Shown here in pieces: positions 32,859 to 40,466 of a DNA stretch of 64,000 bases. The stretch covers positions 1,522,171-1,586,170 of the forward strand of contig NZ_LKAQ01000004.1 in the NCBI RefSeq assembly GCF_001874525.1. Reading direction: 5' to 3'. Both the position numbers and the translations under genes were made by a program. The notes beneath the pieces are model-generated. The model saw only the letters and a list, made by a program, of their open reading frames with translations. It had not been told where the DNA came from and did no database searches. Source of the stretch: Pseudodesulfovibrio hydrargyri. Its GTDB lineage: Bacteria; Desulfobacterota; Desulfovibrionia; Desulfovibrionales; Desulfovibrionaceae. Every line of letters starts with the position of its first letter. The first letter of the stretch is position 1.

Positions 32859-33728
32859 TCAGGATCGGGGGAGGTCGAGGGTTTGGGTCAGCCAGGTGAT
32901 GAAGGCCTGGGCGGGGGAGTCGGGTTTTGGGGGGCGGCGGGTGATGACGACGTAGTCGATGGGGGTTGTGGTGAAGCCGTAGGGGGCGACGAGGAGGTTC
33001 TGGGCCAGGGCGTCCCGGACCATGGGCAGGGGGCCGATGGCCAGGCCGAATCCGGCGGTGGCGGCCTGGAGGCTGAAGTAGAAGTGGTCGAAGAACTGTT
33101 CGGCGTCGGCGTTTGGGTTCTGGCCGGAGAGTCCCTTCCAATCGGTCCAGGCCGTGGGGCGGGTGCGGGTGTGCAGGAGCTGTTTGGAGGTGTGTTCGTG
33201 GGCCGCCCAGTAGGCCGGGCTGCATACCGGGCCGACGGGCTCCCGGCCGAGCGACTGGCTGTGGTACCGGCCGGGCCAGGCGAAATCCGAGCGCCGGATG
33301 GCCAGGTCCACCCCTTGTTCGGACAGGTCGATGGGCCCGCCCGCCGTGGACAGCAGCACCTCGGCGCCCGGGGCCGCCCGGTGGAAATCGTCGAGCCGGG
33401 GCATGAGCCAGCGCATGGCCAGGGTGGGCTCGCAGGACACGGACAGCCTTTGGGACGAGGGCTCGGCCTTGAGCTCCTCGCAGGCCCGCTCGAGCCCGGC
33501 GAACAGGGTCTCCACCCGCGCGGCGAAGGTCCGGCCCCGGTCCGTCAGAAAAATGCCCCGGTTGCGCCGCTCGAACAACTCGAACCCGAAGAATTCCTCC
33601 ACCTGCCTCACGGCCCGGCTGACCGCGCCGTGGGTCACGTGCAGTTCCTGCGCGGCCCGGGTGAAGCTGCCGTGGCGCGCGGCGGCCAGAAAACTGGCCA
33701 GCGGGGTCAGGGGAGGGAGGTTGGGCAT
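32859..33728 (-). CDS. LysR-family transcriptional regulator
   Basis: A 289-residue regulator. The N-terminal winged helix-turn-helix shows LASFLAAARHGSFTRAAQELHVTHGAVSRAVRQVEEFFGFELFERR, and the effector domain follows from about residue 90 with the GcvA-like pattern LAIRRSDFAWPG. It is divergently transcribed from a LysE-type exporter with 106 bases between the two starts, the classic arrangement in which the regulator controls the neighbour in response to the exported compound (for example basic amino acids in the LysG/LysE pair). Ligand unknown. Confidence 0.93.
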   Translation of the reverse strand: MPNLPPLTPLASFLAAARHGSFTRAAQELHVTHGAVSRAVRQVEEFFGFELFERRNRGIFLTDRGRTFAARVETLFAGLERACEELKAEPSSQRLSVSCEPTLAMRWLMPRLDDFHRAAPGAEVLLSTAGGPIDLSEQGVDLAIRRSDFAWPGRYHSQSLGREPVGPVCSPAYWAAHEHTSKQLLHTRTRPTAWTDWKGLSGQNPNADAEQFFDHFYFSLQAATAGFGLAIGPLPMVRDALAQNLLVAPYGFTTTPIDYVVITRRPPKPDSPAQAFITWLTQTLDLPRS

Positions 33729-33774
33729 GGGCTTTCCGTGAGTTTAATTCACCGGTTGTCTACAAATTAATCGA

Positions 33775-33802
33775 TTGTGCATTTCATATCCTCTTTTATG
33801 AT
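33775..33802 (+). promoter_or_regulatory. Probable sigma-70 promoter for the LysE-type exporter
   Basis: TTGTGC, 16 bases, TATGAT, with the predicted start near 33809 and the GTG start codon at 33835. The A+T-rich interval is shared with the divergent LysR gene and should hold the regulator's binding site. Confidence 0.6.
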
Positions 33803-33834
33803 GCGAGTAAATAAGATCAATCGGGAGAATAATC

Positions 33835-34467
33835 GTGAATTTTACTATCGAAACGAATCTGCTTGCCGTGGCCGGGATCACCCTGTTGGCCGTGGTCAGT
33901 CCGGGGCCGGACTTTGCCGTTATTTTGCGCAACGTCCTGCGTTCCGGCCGGGGGCCGGGGTTGGCCACCGCGCTGGGCATCGGTTGCGGGGTGGTGGTCC
34001 ACGTTACCTACACCCTGCTCGGGCTGGGCTGGCTCGTGGCCCGCTACGCCTGGCTGCTGACGGCGGTCAAGTACGCCGGGGCCGCCTACCTCGTCTGGCT
34101 GGGGTGCTCCGCCTTGCTGTCGCGCGGGGACGAACCCGGCCGCCCGCAAGTCCCTGCGCCCGGTGTCCGCGCCGATCTCCGGCAGGCGTTCCGCAACGGC
34201 TTTCTGTGCAATGTCCTGAATCCCAAGACCGTGCTCTTCTTCATCGCCCTGTTCACCCAGGTGGTGGCGCCCGGCACGCCCCGGATCGCCCTGGTGGGCA
34301 TCGGCGCGTACATCGTCCTGACCCACCTCGCCTGGTTCGCCTTCGTGGTCCTGGTCCTGACCAACCCGGCGGCCCTGCGCGTCTTCAACCATTGGCGGCG
34401 GGCCGTGGAAAGGGGGGTGGGCGGCTGCCTCGTCGCTTTGGGCGTGACCCTGGCGATCGATAACTGA
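33835..34467 (+). CDS. LysE/RhtB-family amino acid exporter
   Basis: A 210-residue inner-membrane exporter with about six helices. The family signature near the N-terminus is VSPGPDFAVILRNVLRSGRGPGLATALGIGCG, and FRNGFLCNVLNPKTVLFFIALFTQ is the second conserved block. The start is GTG at 33835 with GGGAG eight bases upstream. It runs towards the MATE gene with only 17 bases between the two stops. Substrate is likely an amino acid or derivative, under control of the divergent LysR protein (inference). Confidence 0.93.
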   Translation: MNFTIETNLLAVAGITLLAVVSPGPDFAVILRNVLRSGRGPGLATALGIGCGVVVHVTYTLLGLGWLVARYAWLLTAVKYAGAAYLVWLGCSALLSRGDEPGRPQVPAPGVRADLRQAFRNGFLCNVLNPKTVLFFIALFTQVVAPGTPRIALVGIGAYIVLTHLAWFAFVVLVLTNPAALRVFNHWRRAVERGVGGCLVALGVTLAIDN

Positions 34468-34484
34468 CCGGATCGCGCGAGGGG

Positions 34485-35849
34485 CTAGCCCGCCGTCTCC
34501 ACCTTGCGGATGGTCCTTTTGGCGAACCACAGGGCCACGGCGGCGCTGGTCCAGACCATGGCGAAGATGGCCAGCCACAGGGCGGTGATGGGGTAGCCGA
34601 GGATTTGGGTGAACAGCGTGAACAGGATGAACGGGGCGACCACCTGGCGGGCCAGGCCGAGCCAGATGGCGAACATGGGGCGCTTCATGCCCTGCAGGAC
34701 CGAGGTGGGCACGAAGATGGCCACGTAGCCGTACAGGGTGAAGGCGTCGATGTGCAGATAGCCCGCGCCCACGGCGATGACCGCCGGGTCCTGGGTGAAG
34801 ATGCGCATGAGCGGCGAGGCGAGGAGCAGGATGGGCACGGACAGGGGGACGAGCAGGTACGCCCCATACAGCAGGTTTTTGCGGAAGTTCTCGCGGATGC
34901 GGTCTATCCGGCCCGCGCCGTAGTTCTGGGCCGTGATGGTCAGGGCGGCCACGCTCAGGCCGATGGTCGGCATGAGCACCACCTGATCGATGCGCGTGGC
35001 GATGCCGTATGCCGCCGAGGCCTCGGGCCCGAACCCGGACACGTAGCGGAAGATGACGAAGAAGCCCAGCGCCACGGTCATGGAGTTGAGCGCGGCCGGG
35101 AACCCCTGGTGGGCGATCTCGCCGTAGATCTTCAGCCGGGGAATGAAGTTGCGGCCCTTGTCGGTCTTGAGCAGCCCGGTGCGCCGGGTCTTGAACAGCA
35201 GGTATACCCCGCCGATGCCCTGCAGGATGACGGTGGCCCAGGCCACGCCCGCCAGCCCCATGGCGGGCAGGCCGAACCCGCCGTGGATGAACCATGGGTC
35301 CAGGACCACGTTCAGCGAGGCCATGAGGATGAGCGTGTTGCGCATGCTCCTGGTGTCGCCCTGGGATTGCAGGATGGCGTTGAACAGGAAGAGCGACATG
35401 GTCACCACGTTGCAGGCGAAGATCGGGTTCATGTAGCTCAGGCAGGTGGCCAGGTAGTCGCCGCGCGCCCCGAGCCAGCCGAAGATGGCGGGTGAAAAGG
35501 CCAGGCCGAACCAGGCCAGGGCCACGGACGCGAGCAGGCCGAAGCCGAGCATCTGCACGCCGACCAGTGACGCCTTGGCCCGGTCGCGCGCACCCAGGGC
35601 CGAGCCCATCAACGCGGTGGAGCCGGTGCCGATGCCCCCGGCCAGGGCGGTGATGATGAAATACACGGGCAGGGACAGGGCCAGGGCGGCCTGGGCGTGG
35701 GTGTCGATGCGTCCGGCCCACCAGGTGTCCACCACGTTGAACATGGTGTTGAAGAAAAAGCCCACGCTCGAGGGCACGGCCACCTGCCGGATCACCTCGG
35801 AAATGGGCCGCGTGGTCAGGTCGGTCCTGTCGATGGCCGTTTTGCTCAT
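34485..35849 (-). CDS. MATE-family efflux transporter
   Basis: A 454-residue membrane protein with twelve predicted helices in two MatE halves. The start at 35849 gives MSKTAIDRTDL and helix 1 as VAVPSSVGFFFNTMFNVVDTWWAGRID. Further marks are GTGSTALMGSALGARDRAKA and, in the second half, the AAYGIATRIDQVVLMPTIGLSVAALTITAQNYGAGR block typical of the family. MATE proteins export drugs or cationic metabolites using Na+ or H+. It diverges from an AraC regulator 111 bases away, which may control it. Confidence 0.94.
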   Translation of the reverse strand: MSKTAIDRTDLTTRPISEVIRQVAVPSSVGFFFNTMFNVVDTWWAGRIDTHAQAALALSLPVYFIITALAGGIGTGSTALMGSALGARDRAKASLVGVQMLGFGLLASVALAWFGLAFSPAIFGWLGARGDYLATCLSYMNPIFACNVVTMSLFLFNAILQSQGDTRSMRNTLILMASLNVVLDPWFIHGGFGLPAMGLAGVAWATVILQGIGGVYLLFKTRRTGLLKTDKGRNFIPRLKIYGEIAHQGFPAALNSMTVALGFFVIFRYVSGFGPEASAAYGIATRIDQVVLMPTIGLSVAALTITAQNYGAGRIDRIRENFRKNLLYGAYLLVPLSVPILLLASPLMRIFTQDPAVIAVGAGYLHIDAFTLYGYVAIFVPTSVLQGMKRPMFAIWLGLARQVVAPFILFTLFTQILGYPITALWLAIFAMVWTSAAVALWFAKRTIRKVETAG

Positions 35850-35960
35850 GGACCGACTGTACCCGTTTACCCTGCGGAGATACACCCTTTTCCCGCCGGG
35901 GCTTCCGGGTCGCGTCCGGGCCGGTTGACGGCCACGCGCCGGGGCCTGTACGTATTCGTC

Positions 35961-36797
35961 ATGGGAAAGACGCCGACCAACGAGGATGTGCGCTTCTGGC
36001 GCGACCCCGACCTGCCGGGCGTGGAGGTGCGCCGGTCCACCTATCATGCCGAGGCCTTCCGCACCCACGTGCACGAGGCCTTTTCCATCGGCTTCATCGA
36101 GCAGGGCAGGACCACCTTCGACCTCGAAGGGAGCGCGTACACCGCGACCGTCGGCCGGGTCGTCTTCATCGGCCCGCACATGGCCCACGCCTGCAATCCG
36201 GACCCGGACTCGAACATGGCCTACACCATGTTCTACATCGACCCCGCCTTGCTCCTGGCCGTGGCCCGCGAACTCTTCGGCTCGGACGCCCGGCTTCCGC
36301 GTTTCCCCGAGCCCGTGGTCGACGATCCCCGGCTGGTCGAGCGGTTGCGCGCCCTGCAACGGGCCATTGCCGACGAGGCGGATCGCCTGGAACGGGAGAG
36401 CCTGCTCGTCCAGGGGCTGGCCGAGGCCATCACCCGCCACGGCGAGCCCGGTCCCGCGCGGGAGGTCCGCTCCGGCGGACGCGACGCGGTCAAGGCGGTG
36501 CGCGCCTACCTGACGGACCACCTCGCCGAAAAGGTCTCCCTGGACGAGCTGGCCCGGGCCGCCGGGATGAGCCGCTACCACCTGCTGCGCGTGTTCCAGG
36601 CCGCCACCGGCCTGCCGCCCCACGCCTACCAGAACCAGCTGCGCGTGGACCTGGGCAAGCGGCTGTTGGCCCAAGGCATGCCCGTCAGCCAGGCGGCGCT
36701 GGAGACCGGGTTCACCGACCAGTCCCACTTCACCCGCGTGTTTCGCCAGTACACCGGGGCCACGCCCGGCCAGTACCGGGACTCCGGCCGATCCTGA
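35961..36797 (+). CDS. AraC-family transcriptional regulator
   Basis: A 278-residue regulator. The N-terminal cupin-like ligand domain shows FRTHVHEAFSIGFIEQGRTTFDLEG and IGPHMAHACNPDPDS. The C-terminal double helix-turn-helix (about 180-278) shows VSLDELARAAGMSRYHLLRVFQAATGLPPHAYQNQLRVDLGKRLL and AALETGFTDQSHFTRVFRQYTGATPGQYR. The ATG at 35961 lacks a clear ribosome site but opens the cupin domain correctly. The next two genes (proline dehydrogenase and an EamA exporter) each carry the same 22-base element upstream, which makes this protein the obvious candidate for binding it (inference). Confidence 0.94.
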   Translation: MGKTPTNEDVRFWRDPDLPGVEVRRSTYHAEAFRTHVHEAFSIGFIEQGRTTFDLEGSAYTATVGRVVFIGPHMAHACNPDPDSNMAYTMFYIDPALLLAVARELFGSDARLPRFPEPVVDDPRLVERLRALQRAIADEADRLERESLLVQGLAEAITRHGEPGPAREVRSGGRDAVKAVRAYLTDHLAEKVSLDELARAAGMSRYHLLRVFQAATGLPPHAYQNQLRVDLGKRLLAQGMPVSQAALETGFTDQSHFTRVFRQYTGATPGQYRDSGRS

Positions 36798-36800
36798 TCC

Positions 36801-36822
36801 GGGCCGCAATTTCGTACAATAC
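36801..36822 (+). promoter_or_regulatory. Shared regulatory element upstream of proline dehydrogenase
   Basis: GGGCCGCAATTTC, one variable base (G), then TACAATAC. The same element, differing only at that base, occurs at 37853 upstream of the EamA gene. TACAAT could be the -10 box, with the left half as an activator site replacing a -35. Confidence 0.65.
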
Positions 36823-36874
36823 GCTTTCCCCGGCCGCGACTAGGCTCCCTCTCCTCAACCAAAGGAGAAGAACC

Positions 36875-37825
36875 ATGCTGTTGTGGCAAAAGATGATGAT
36901 CGGCCTGGCCCGGAGCGAGTCCGTGACCCGCCGGATGCAGGAATCGCGGTTCATGGACCGGTTCGCCCGCCGGTTCGTGGGCGGCCGCGACGGGGCCGAG
37001 GGGCTGGAGCGCGCCCAATCCCTGCGTGAACAAAAGCTGTCAGCCTCCCTGTTTTACCTCGGCGAATACGTGGCCGACCCGCGGGAGATCGAGGCCACCC
37101 GCCTCGCCCTGGCCGGGGTGGCGCGGGGGCTGGGCCGGTCCGGCCTGGACGTGCACCTGTCCGTGGACCCCACCCAGCTGGGGGCGATGATATCCTGGGA
37201 GGCGTGCCGCGAGAACGTCACCGCCCTGGCTCGCGAGGTGGCGGAGCACGCCGGGGCCGGGCGGGACGTGCTCATGCTCGACATGGAGGACTCCTCGGTC
37301 ACCCAGCCGACCCTGGATCTCTATCATCATCTGCGCGGCGAAAACCTGCCCGCGGCCGTGACCGTCCAGGCCTATCTGCACCGCACGCCCGGCGACCTGG
37401 CCCGGCTGGTGGCGGACGGGGCCATGGTCCGGCTGGTCAAGGGCGCCTTTGCCGAATCCGGCAAGAAGGCCGCGACCGGGCGGCGCGACCGGGACGAGGC
37501 TTACCGCAAGGCCGTCGTCACCCTGTTGTCCCCCGAGGCCCGCGAGCGGGGCGTGTATCCGGTCTTCGGCACCCACGATCACAACATGGTCGCCTTTGCC
37601 GAGCACGTGGCCGCGACCAACGGCTGGCAACGCGACCAGTGGGAAGTGGAGATGCTCCTGGGCGTGCGCACGGCCTATCAGCGCGAACTGGCCGAGCGCG
37701 GGGTGTCCATGCGGCTGTATCTGCCGTTCGGCCGCGACTGGTGGCCCTATTCCATCCGCCGGGTGGGCGAGAATCCCAAGAACCTCGGCTTCGTGTTCCG
37801 CTCCATGATCGGCGGAGGCGAGTAG
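36875..37825 (+). CDS. Proline dehydrogenase
   Basis: A 316-residue flavoenzyme that oxidises proline to pyrroline-5-carboxylate, feeding electrons to the quinone pool. It is the short monofunctional form, without the P5C dehydrogenase half of PutA. The FAD-barrel motifs are present: MLDMEDSSVTQPTLDLY, VTVQAYLHRTPGDL, MVRLVKGAFAES, VYPVFGTHDHNM, EMLLGVRTAYQRELAERG and the substrate-binding RLYLPFGRDWWPYSIRRVGENPKN. AAGGAG lies eight bases before the ATG. It is followed by the EamA exporter with its own copy of the upstream element. No P5C dehydrogenase is visible nearby. Confidence 0.95.
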   Translation: MLLWQKMMIGLARSESVTRRMQESRFMDRFARRFVGGRDGAEGLERAQSLREQKLSASLFYLGEYVADPREIEATRLALAGVARGLGRSGLDVHLSVDPTQLGAMISWEACRENVTALAREVAEHAGAGRDVLMLDMEDSSVTQPTLDLYHHLRGENLPAAVTVQAYLHRTPGDLARLVADGAMVRLVKGAFAESGKKAATGRRDRDEAYRKAVVTLLSPEARERGVYPVFGTHDHNMVAFAEHVAATNGWQRDQWEVEMLLGVRTAYQRELAERGVSMRLYLPFGRDWWPYSIRRVGENPKNLGFVFRSMIGGGE

Positions 37826-37852
37826 CGGGCGCGGCGGGCTTTGCACGGGCGC

Positions 37853-37874
37853 GGGCCGCAATTTCCTACAATAC
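37853..37874 (+). promoter_or_regulatory. Shared regulatory element upstream of the EamA exporter
   Basis: GGGCCGCAATTTC, one variable base (C), then TACAATAC: 21 of 22 positions identical to 36801-36822. The distance to the start codon is 51 bases here and 52 bases at proline dehydrogenase, so position as well as sequence is conserved. Confidence 0.65.
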
Positions 37875-37925
37875 CCGGTCCGCCCGCCCCGGCATGGTGT
37901 TCCCCGAAACAATCAGGAGAACACC

Positions 37926-38819
37926 ATGCCCGAAAACACCGCCGTCCTGGCGCGGCCCGCCGCCTGGCTCGCCCCGGCCTGGCTGGCCGCCGCCGTGCTC
38001 CTCTGGGGCACCTCCTTCATGGCCACCAAGACCGCCCTGACCGGGTTCGGGCCGCAGACCCTGGTCTGGCTGCGCATGACTCTGGCCGCCCTGGCCGTGC
38101 CCCTCTTTGCCCACCGCATCCCCCGGCCCGGCTACCGGCCCGGCGATTGGAAGGTCCTCGGCTCGCTTTGTCTGATGCAGCCGTGCCTCTATTTCCTGCT
38201 CGAGAGCAACGCCGTGAACCTGACCACCTCGTCCCAGGCGGGCATGGTCTCCTCCCTGGTACCCCTCTTCGTGGTTGCCGGGGCCTGGGCCATTCTCGGC
38301 GAGCCCATGACCCGCACCGCCATGCTCGGTCTGGCCGTGTCCATGGCCGGGGTGATCTGGCTGTCCATGGCCGGGGCCCCGGACGCGAGTGCCCCCAATC
38401 CCGCCCTCGGCAATCTCCTGGAGGTCGGGGCCATGGTCTGCGCGGCGGTCTACATGGTGGTCATGAAACGCCTCTCCACACGCTATTCCACCTGGTGGCT
38501 GACCGGCCTGCAATGCGTGGCCGGGGCTCTCTTCTTCCTGCCCGGCGGTCTTGCTGCCCTGTCCGATTCTCTGTTCGAAGCTCCTCCGATCGCCTGGTTG
38601 GCCGTGGTCTATCTCGGCCTGTTCGTCACCCTCGGGGCGTTTGGCCTGTACAATATGGCCATGACCTGCATGCCCGCCGGACGGGCCGCCCTGTCCATCA
38701 ACCTCGTGCCGCCCGTGGCCCTGGTCGCTGGCTGGCTGCTGCTCGGCGAGACCCTGACCTGCGCGCAACTGGCCGCCTGCTGCGTGGTCGGGGCCGGTGT
38801 CTGGCTGGGGCGGCGGTAG
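37926..38819 (+). CDS. EamA/DMT-family exporter
   Basis: A 297-residue, ten-helix drug/metabolite transporter made of two EamA halves. The first half opens LAAAVLLWGTSFMATKTALTGFGPQTLVWLRM and contains ALLYF-type LESNAVNLTTSSQAGMVSSLVPLFVVAGAWAILGEPM; the second half ends AALSINLVPPVALVAGWLLLGETLTCAQLAACCVVGAGV. AGGAGA lies six bases before the ATG. The shared upstream element suggests induction together with proline dehydrogenase, so export of proline, a relative or an analogue is a reasonable guess. Confidence 0.93.
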   Translation: MPENTAVLARPAAWLAPAWLAAAVLLWGTSFMATKTALTGFGPQTLVWLRMTLAALAVPLFAHRIPRPGYRPGDWKVLGSLCLMQPCLYFLLESNAVNLTTSSQAGMVSSLVPLFVVAGAWAILGEPMTRTAMLGLAVSMAGVIWLSMAGAPDASAPNPALGNLLEVGAMVCAAVYMVVMKRLSTRYSTWWLTGLQCVAGALFFLPGGLAALSDSLFEAPPIAWLAVVYLGLFVTLGAFGLYNMAMTCMPAGRAALSINLVPPVALVAGWLLLGETLTCAQLAACCVVGAGVWLGRR

Positions 38820-38867
38820 GAGCCCCCAAGGGAAACGGCGCCGCATCCCTCCCTTACGCAATGAAAA

Positions 38868-38904
38868 GGCCCCGGTGCCCGGTGGAGTGCCGGGAACCGG
38901 GGCC
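38868..38904. terminator. Hairpin between convergent EamA and cyclase genes
   Basis: GGCCCCGGT / ACCGGGGCC plus inner CCCGG / CCGGG. CCTTTTC follows on the minus strand. A plausible terminator for the cyclase gene and possibly for the EamA gene. Confidence 0.55.
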
Positions 38905-38943
38905 GATCATGAACCGGTCGGGTCGAAGGGATGTTTTCAAGAT

Positions 38944-38973
38944 ACGGCCGCGCTCTCCGAAGAGTGCGGCCGT
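38944..38973. repeat. Hairpin just past the cyclase stop
   Basis: ACGGCCGCGCTCT pairs with AGAGTGCGGCCGT (one G-T pair, four-base loop). There is no T-run; it is probably a 3'-end stabilising structure. Confidence 0.5.
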
Positions 38974-38995
38974 AGTCGATATGCGCGGCTTGGCC

Positions 38996-39811
38996 CTAGG
39001 GCAGGAAGCCGAGGACCGTCGCCGGTGAGCCGGACCCGTTGATGTTGCGCACGCCGCCGACCACGATCCACGCGCCCTTGGCGGGCAGCTGCTCCAGCCC
39101 GGCCAGGTTTTCCAGGTGGATGCGGTCGCCCTTCAGGAGGGCCGTGTTGGTGGCGTAGGATTCGTCGGAACCCGGGTCCACGCCGTGGGTGTCGATGCCC
39201 AGGCCCCCCAGGGCGCGGTTGTCGATCAGCCACTGGGTGGCGTCGACGCCGATGCCCGGGTAGTGCATGACGCTGTCCTTGTCCTCGTTGAAAAAGGCCT
39301 TCGGGTCGTCCCAGCGCTCGTCCCAGCCCGTGAAGGCGATGACCATGGCGTGGTCCGGAATCCGGCCGTTGGCCTTTTCATAGGCCTGCACGTCCGCAAG
39401 GCTCAGGGCGTAGTCCGGATTCTTGGCCGCCTTGGCGCGGACGTCGATGACCACGGCGGGGAAGACGAAGGAGGTCGCGGGCAGCTTGTCCGCGGTCTTT
39501 TCGTCGGCGTTGAAATGCGCGGGCGCGCCCCAATGGGTGCCGGAATGCTCGCCCATGGTCACCGACTGCAGGAAGAAGCCGTCCTCCTGGACCGTGAACG
39601 CGGGCTCGATCACCGGGTCCGGGTCGCCGGGGAAGATGGGCATGTTGGTGGTGTTGACGTGGCTCAGGAAAACGACCTTGCCGAACGCCCGGGCCATCTG
39701 CTCTGGAGTCAGCGCGCCGTTTCCACCCGCCATGGCCGTGCCCGCCGCAAGGAGCAGACACAGGGCCAGGCCCAATGCGCAGCGTGCCTGCGCTCTCACA
39801 TACTGAAACAT
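38996..39811 (-). CDS. Exported cyclase-family (kynurenine formamidase-like) hydrolase
   Basis: A 271-residue protein with a signal peptide (about 1-28, ending GTAMA). The body matches the cyclase/kynurenine formamidase fold: FLSHVNTTNMPIFPGDPDPV, GEHSGTHWGAPAHF, VIDVRAKA, FTGWDERWDDP, GIGVDATQWLIDNRALGGLGIDTHGVDPG and a C-terminal GAWIVVGGVRNI. The metal motif is normally H-x-G-T-H-x-D-x-P-x-H; here the Asp is Gly (SGTHWGAPAH, codon GGC), one base from Asp. Activity may be altered, or another residue may supply the ligand. Members act on cyclic amides or formyl-kynurenine; the substrate here is unknown and the enzyme is periplasmic. Confidence 0.88.
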   Translation of the reverse strand: MFQYVRAQARCALGLALCLLLAAGTAMAGGNGALTPEQMARAFGKVVFLSHVNTTNMPIFPGDPDPVIEPAFTVQEDGFFLQSVTMGEHSGTHWGAPAHFNADEKTADKLPATSFVFPAVVIDVRAKAAKNPDYALSLADVQAYEKANGRIPDHAMVIAFTGWDERWDDPKAFFNEDKDSVMHYPGIGVDATQWLIDNRALGGLGIDTHGVDPGSDESYATNTALLKGDRIHLENLAGLEQLPAKGAWIVVGGVRNINGSGSPATVLGFLP

Positions 39812-40029
39812 CGAAACTCTCTCTTTTTACGTATTCCGGGGAAAGGCCCATCCGGCGCGGTCAGCGCCCGGTCCCGCCCGTCCCCATCGCCGGGACACCC
39901 TTTCCTCAATGCGGATCGGTTCCGTGGCTGCCGTTTTACCCCATGGGGGCGCTGTTCGGCAACAGCGGGCAGGGGGCGGGAGAGGGATGGGAGATGGAGG
40001 CCGCTTAGCGGCGATGGACGGATGATTTC

Positions 40030-40089
40030 GCCTCCGGCGGGCAAGGGGCTATGACCCCTTGCATCCCCTTTGTCGCCTGCGGCGAGGCG
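40030..40089 (+). repeat. Family 1 intergenic hairpin repeat, copy F
   Basis: GCCTCCGGCGGGC, hairpin GCAAGGGG / CCCCTTGC (six-base loop), ATCCCCTTTGTCGCCTGCGGCG. A short version of copy A. The 655-base gap 39812-40466 holds this, the palindrome at 40127, copy C and a terminator; nothing coding is seen. Confidence 0.7.
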
Positions 40090-40126
40090 GGATGCGCAAA
40101 GGGCTGGGCGGGACGCGACTGTGCGG

Positions 40127-40193
40127 TGTCCCGAAGAGTTCGCGCCGGACGTCGGCGCGGTTCGAAGGGGAGCCCGGCGCGAACACTTCGGGA
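40127..40193. repeat. 67-base imperfect palindrome
   Basis: Arms of 21 bases at 40127-40147 (GTCCCGAAG.GTTCGCGCCGG) and 40173-40193 are complementary with a single central A-A mismatch, around a 25-base loop. No coding or repeat-family assignment. Confidence 0.75.
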
Positions 40194-40295
40194 CGGTTGC
40201 CCACGCCGCCAGGCAGGGCGAGGGTTATGGACAATTGAGAGGGCGGCGTTTTGGACCGGGGCGTGAAAAGAGTCTATTCCCGGCGCTCCCGCCAT

Positions 40296-40409
40296 CCGCG
40301 AAGCGGCAACAAAAAGTTTGGGAAAAGGAGGGGATGGGGGTCCGTGGGAAGGGGAGGAAAGAACCCTTTTCAAAGGGTTTTTCCTCCCCTTCCCACGGCC
40401 GCCGGAGGC
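40296..40409 (-). repeat. Family 1 intergenic hairpin repeat, copy C
   Basis: Read on the minus strand past the terminator of the DRTGG gene: GCCTCCGGCGGCC, a hairpin with 19 perfect outer pairs (40342-40360 with 40380-40398) and 8 inner pairs, then ACCCCCATCCCCTCC, AAACTTTTTGTTGCCGC and TTCGCGGA. Closest to copy B in its right part; the stem differs. Confidence 0.85.
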
Positions 40410-40445
40410 AAAAAAAGTGCGGGCCGCGTCAGCGGCCCGCACTTT
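40410..40445 (-). terminator. Rho-independent terminator of the DRTGG-domain gene
   Basis: AAAGTGCGGGCCGC / GCGGCCCGCACTTT (14 pairs, four-base loop); on the minus strand the stem runs into seven T residues. Confidence 0.92.
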
Positions 40446-40466
40446 ACGTTGTCTCAGGCGGCGCGA

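Noticed and set aside
35850..35960. A third copy of the 22-base AraC element between the MATE and AraC genes
   Set aside because: Only a loose likeness (TGTACGTATTCG) is present; it does not match the two good copies.
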